Below, piece by piece: positions 11,466 to 11,906 of a DNA stretch of 11,906 nt. This DNA is from JBMCLJ01 sp048615375. GTDB lineage: Bacteria; Patescibacteriota; Dojkabacteria; JAOAGR01. The DNA lies in assembly GCA_048615375.1 (NCBI GenBank), contig JBMCLJ010000041.1:1-11906 (forward strand). The letters run 5' to 3'. A program made the translations under genes and the position numbers. Under the pieces are notes generated by a model. That model was not told the DNA's origin and made no database searches. It worked only from the letters and a program-made list of their open reading frames with translations. How positions within the stretch are numbered: position 1 is the first letter of the stretch; each line of letters starts with the position of its first letter.

Positions 11466-11906
11466 TTAAAGTTGAGTTCGTTGATTTAATTTTTCTGCAA
11501 TAACTATTGCTGCATTAGAGTACTGAAGTAGATGTTTGCTGAATTCTTGCGCATTTCTTTGATACATTGGATTTACTAGTAAAGAAGTAAGTGCCTCTCT
11601 GAAAATGTCAATTGATAAAGTCTTTGCAGATAGTTTTTTCCCGACTTTTAAACGTTCTATAGCATCTAAGTTCCACTCCTGTTCTCCTTGATGAGGAATT
11701 CCGAGAATAGGTACTCCTTTTTGGAGTGCATGGTAAAGCGACCCTCGCCCCCCATGAATGATACTAACCTGGCAGTTTTTAGAAAGTATTGCTTCAGCAG
11801 GTATATAATCAGTAATAATAAAATGTTTTGGGAATTGAATATCTGGTATAGGATGCTTATGTGCAGTGGTTGCGACAACTATGGTTTCATCATCATCTTC
11901 AAACAT
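11466..11906 (-). CDS. GT1-family glycosyltransferase, C-terminal part
   Basis: The window edge cuts the 5' end; 146 codons of the C-terminal half are present. The donor-nucleotide-binding lobe of UGT/MGT-type (GT1, GT-B fold) enzymes is clear: FIITDYIPAEAIL, then HGGRGSLYHALQKGVPILGIP and HQGEQEWNLDAIE, the usual HGG...GvP...P...Q.wN order. It should transfer a sugar from a nucleotide donor to a small molecule, lipid or glycan; the acceptor is set by the missing N-terminal lobe. The Met at the edge is probably internal. It lies 28 bases upstream of the kinase gene on the same strand. Confidence 0.88.
   Translation of the reverse strand: MFEDDDETIVVATTAHKHPIPDIQFPKHFIITDYIPAEAILSKNCQVSIIHGGRGSLYHALQKGVPILGIPHQGEQEWNLDAIERLKVGKKLSAKTLSIDIFREALTSLLVNPMYQRNAQEFSKHLLQYSNAAIVIAEKLNQRTQL

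Noticed and set aside
1..11906. CRISPR array or insertion sequence
   Set aside because: No regularly spaced identical repeats beyond the short iterons at 2692-2718, and no transposase-like protein or terminal repeats were found.

Overview
The window reads as bacterial chromosome with mixed base composition: AT-rich accessory stretches (about 1-700, 1700-4950, 10000-11900) and more GC-balanced genes (826-1593, 4954-6030, 7400-9300). TGA is used as a normal stop, so the code is probably the standard bacterial one. Several family types (winged-helix plus Nudix protein, a short AbiEii-like nucleotidyltransferase with a small partner, a 122-aa conserved hypothetical, a 7TM orphan histidine kinase) recall candidate phyla radiation (Patescibacteria) genomes. 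That assignment rests on memory of the families and is tentative.

Layout. 1-1593: two forward genes, a possible papain-fold cysteine peptidase and an unrecognised 255-aa protein. 1590-1908: a probable orphan small RNA (promoter, three hairpins, terminator) followed by tRNA-Asn(GTT). 1955-3226, reverse strand: a Phd/YefM antitoxin with a PIN-domain toxin, controlled by a TGTACA-type operator, next to a decayed alpha/beta hydrolase whose middle is missing. 3320-4055, forward: a small putative antitoxin overlapping an AbiEii-like nucleotidyltransferase. 4098-6062, reverse: a membrane-anchored secreted protein and an M20/PepT-like aminopeptidase preceded by a coupled 11-codon upstream ORF. 6261-7387: a divergent pair, wHTH-Nudix (reverse) and a conserved hypothetical (forward), sharing an inverted repeat. 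11437-7403, reverse: a tight four-gene operon of orphan histidine kinase, ComB-like phosphatase, prepilin peptidase and a 70-aa protein. The right edge cuts a GT1 glycosyltransferase.

The most striking general signal is that first genes of transcription units carry a TATAAT-like -10 box ending only 5-7 bases before the start codon. Seven genes and one upstream ORF show it, on both strands. This predicts widespread leaderless transcription. The internal operon genes instead use stop/start overlaps. The best specific systems to follow up are the TGTACA iteron operator of the toxin-antitoxin pair, the three-hairpin RNA, the uORF coupled to the peptidase, and the histidine kinase/ComB/prepilin peptidase operon.
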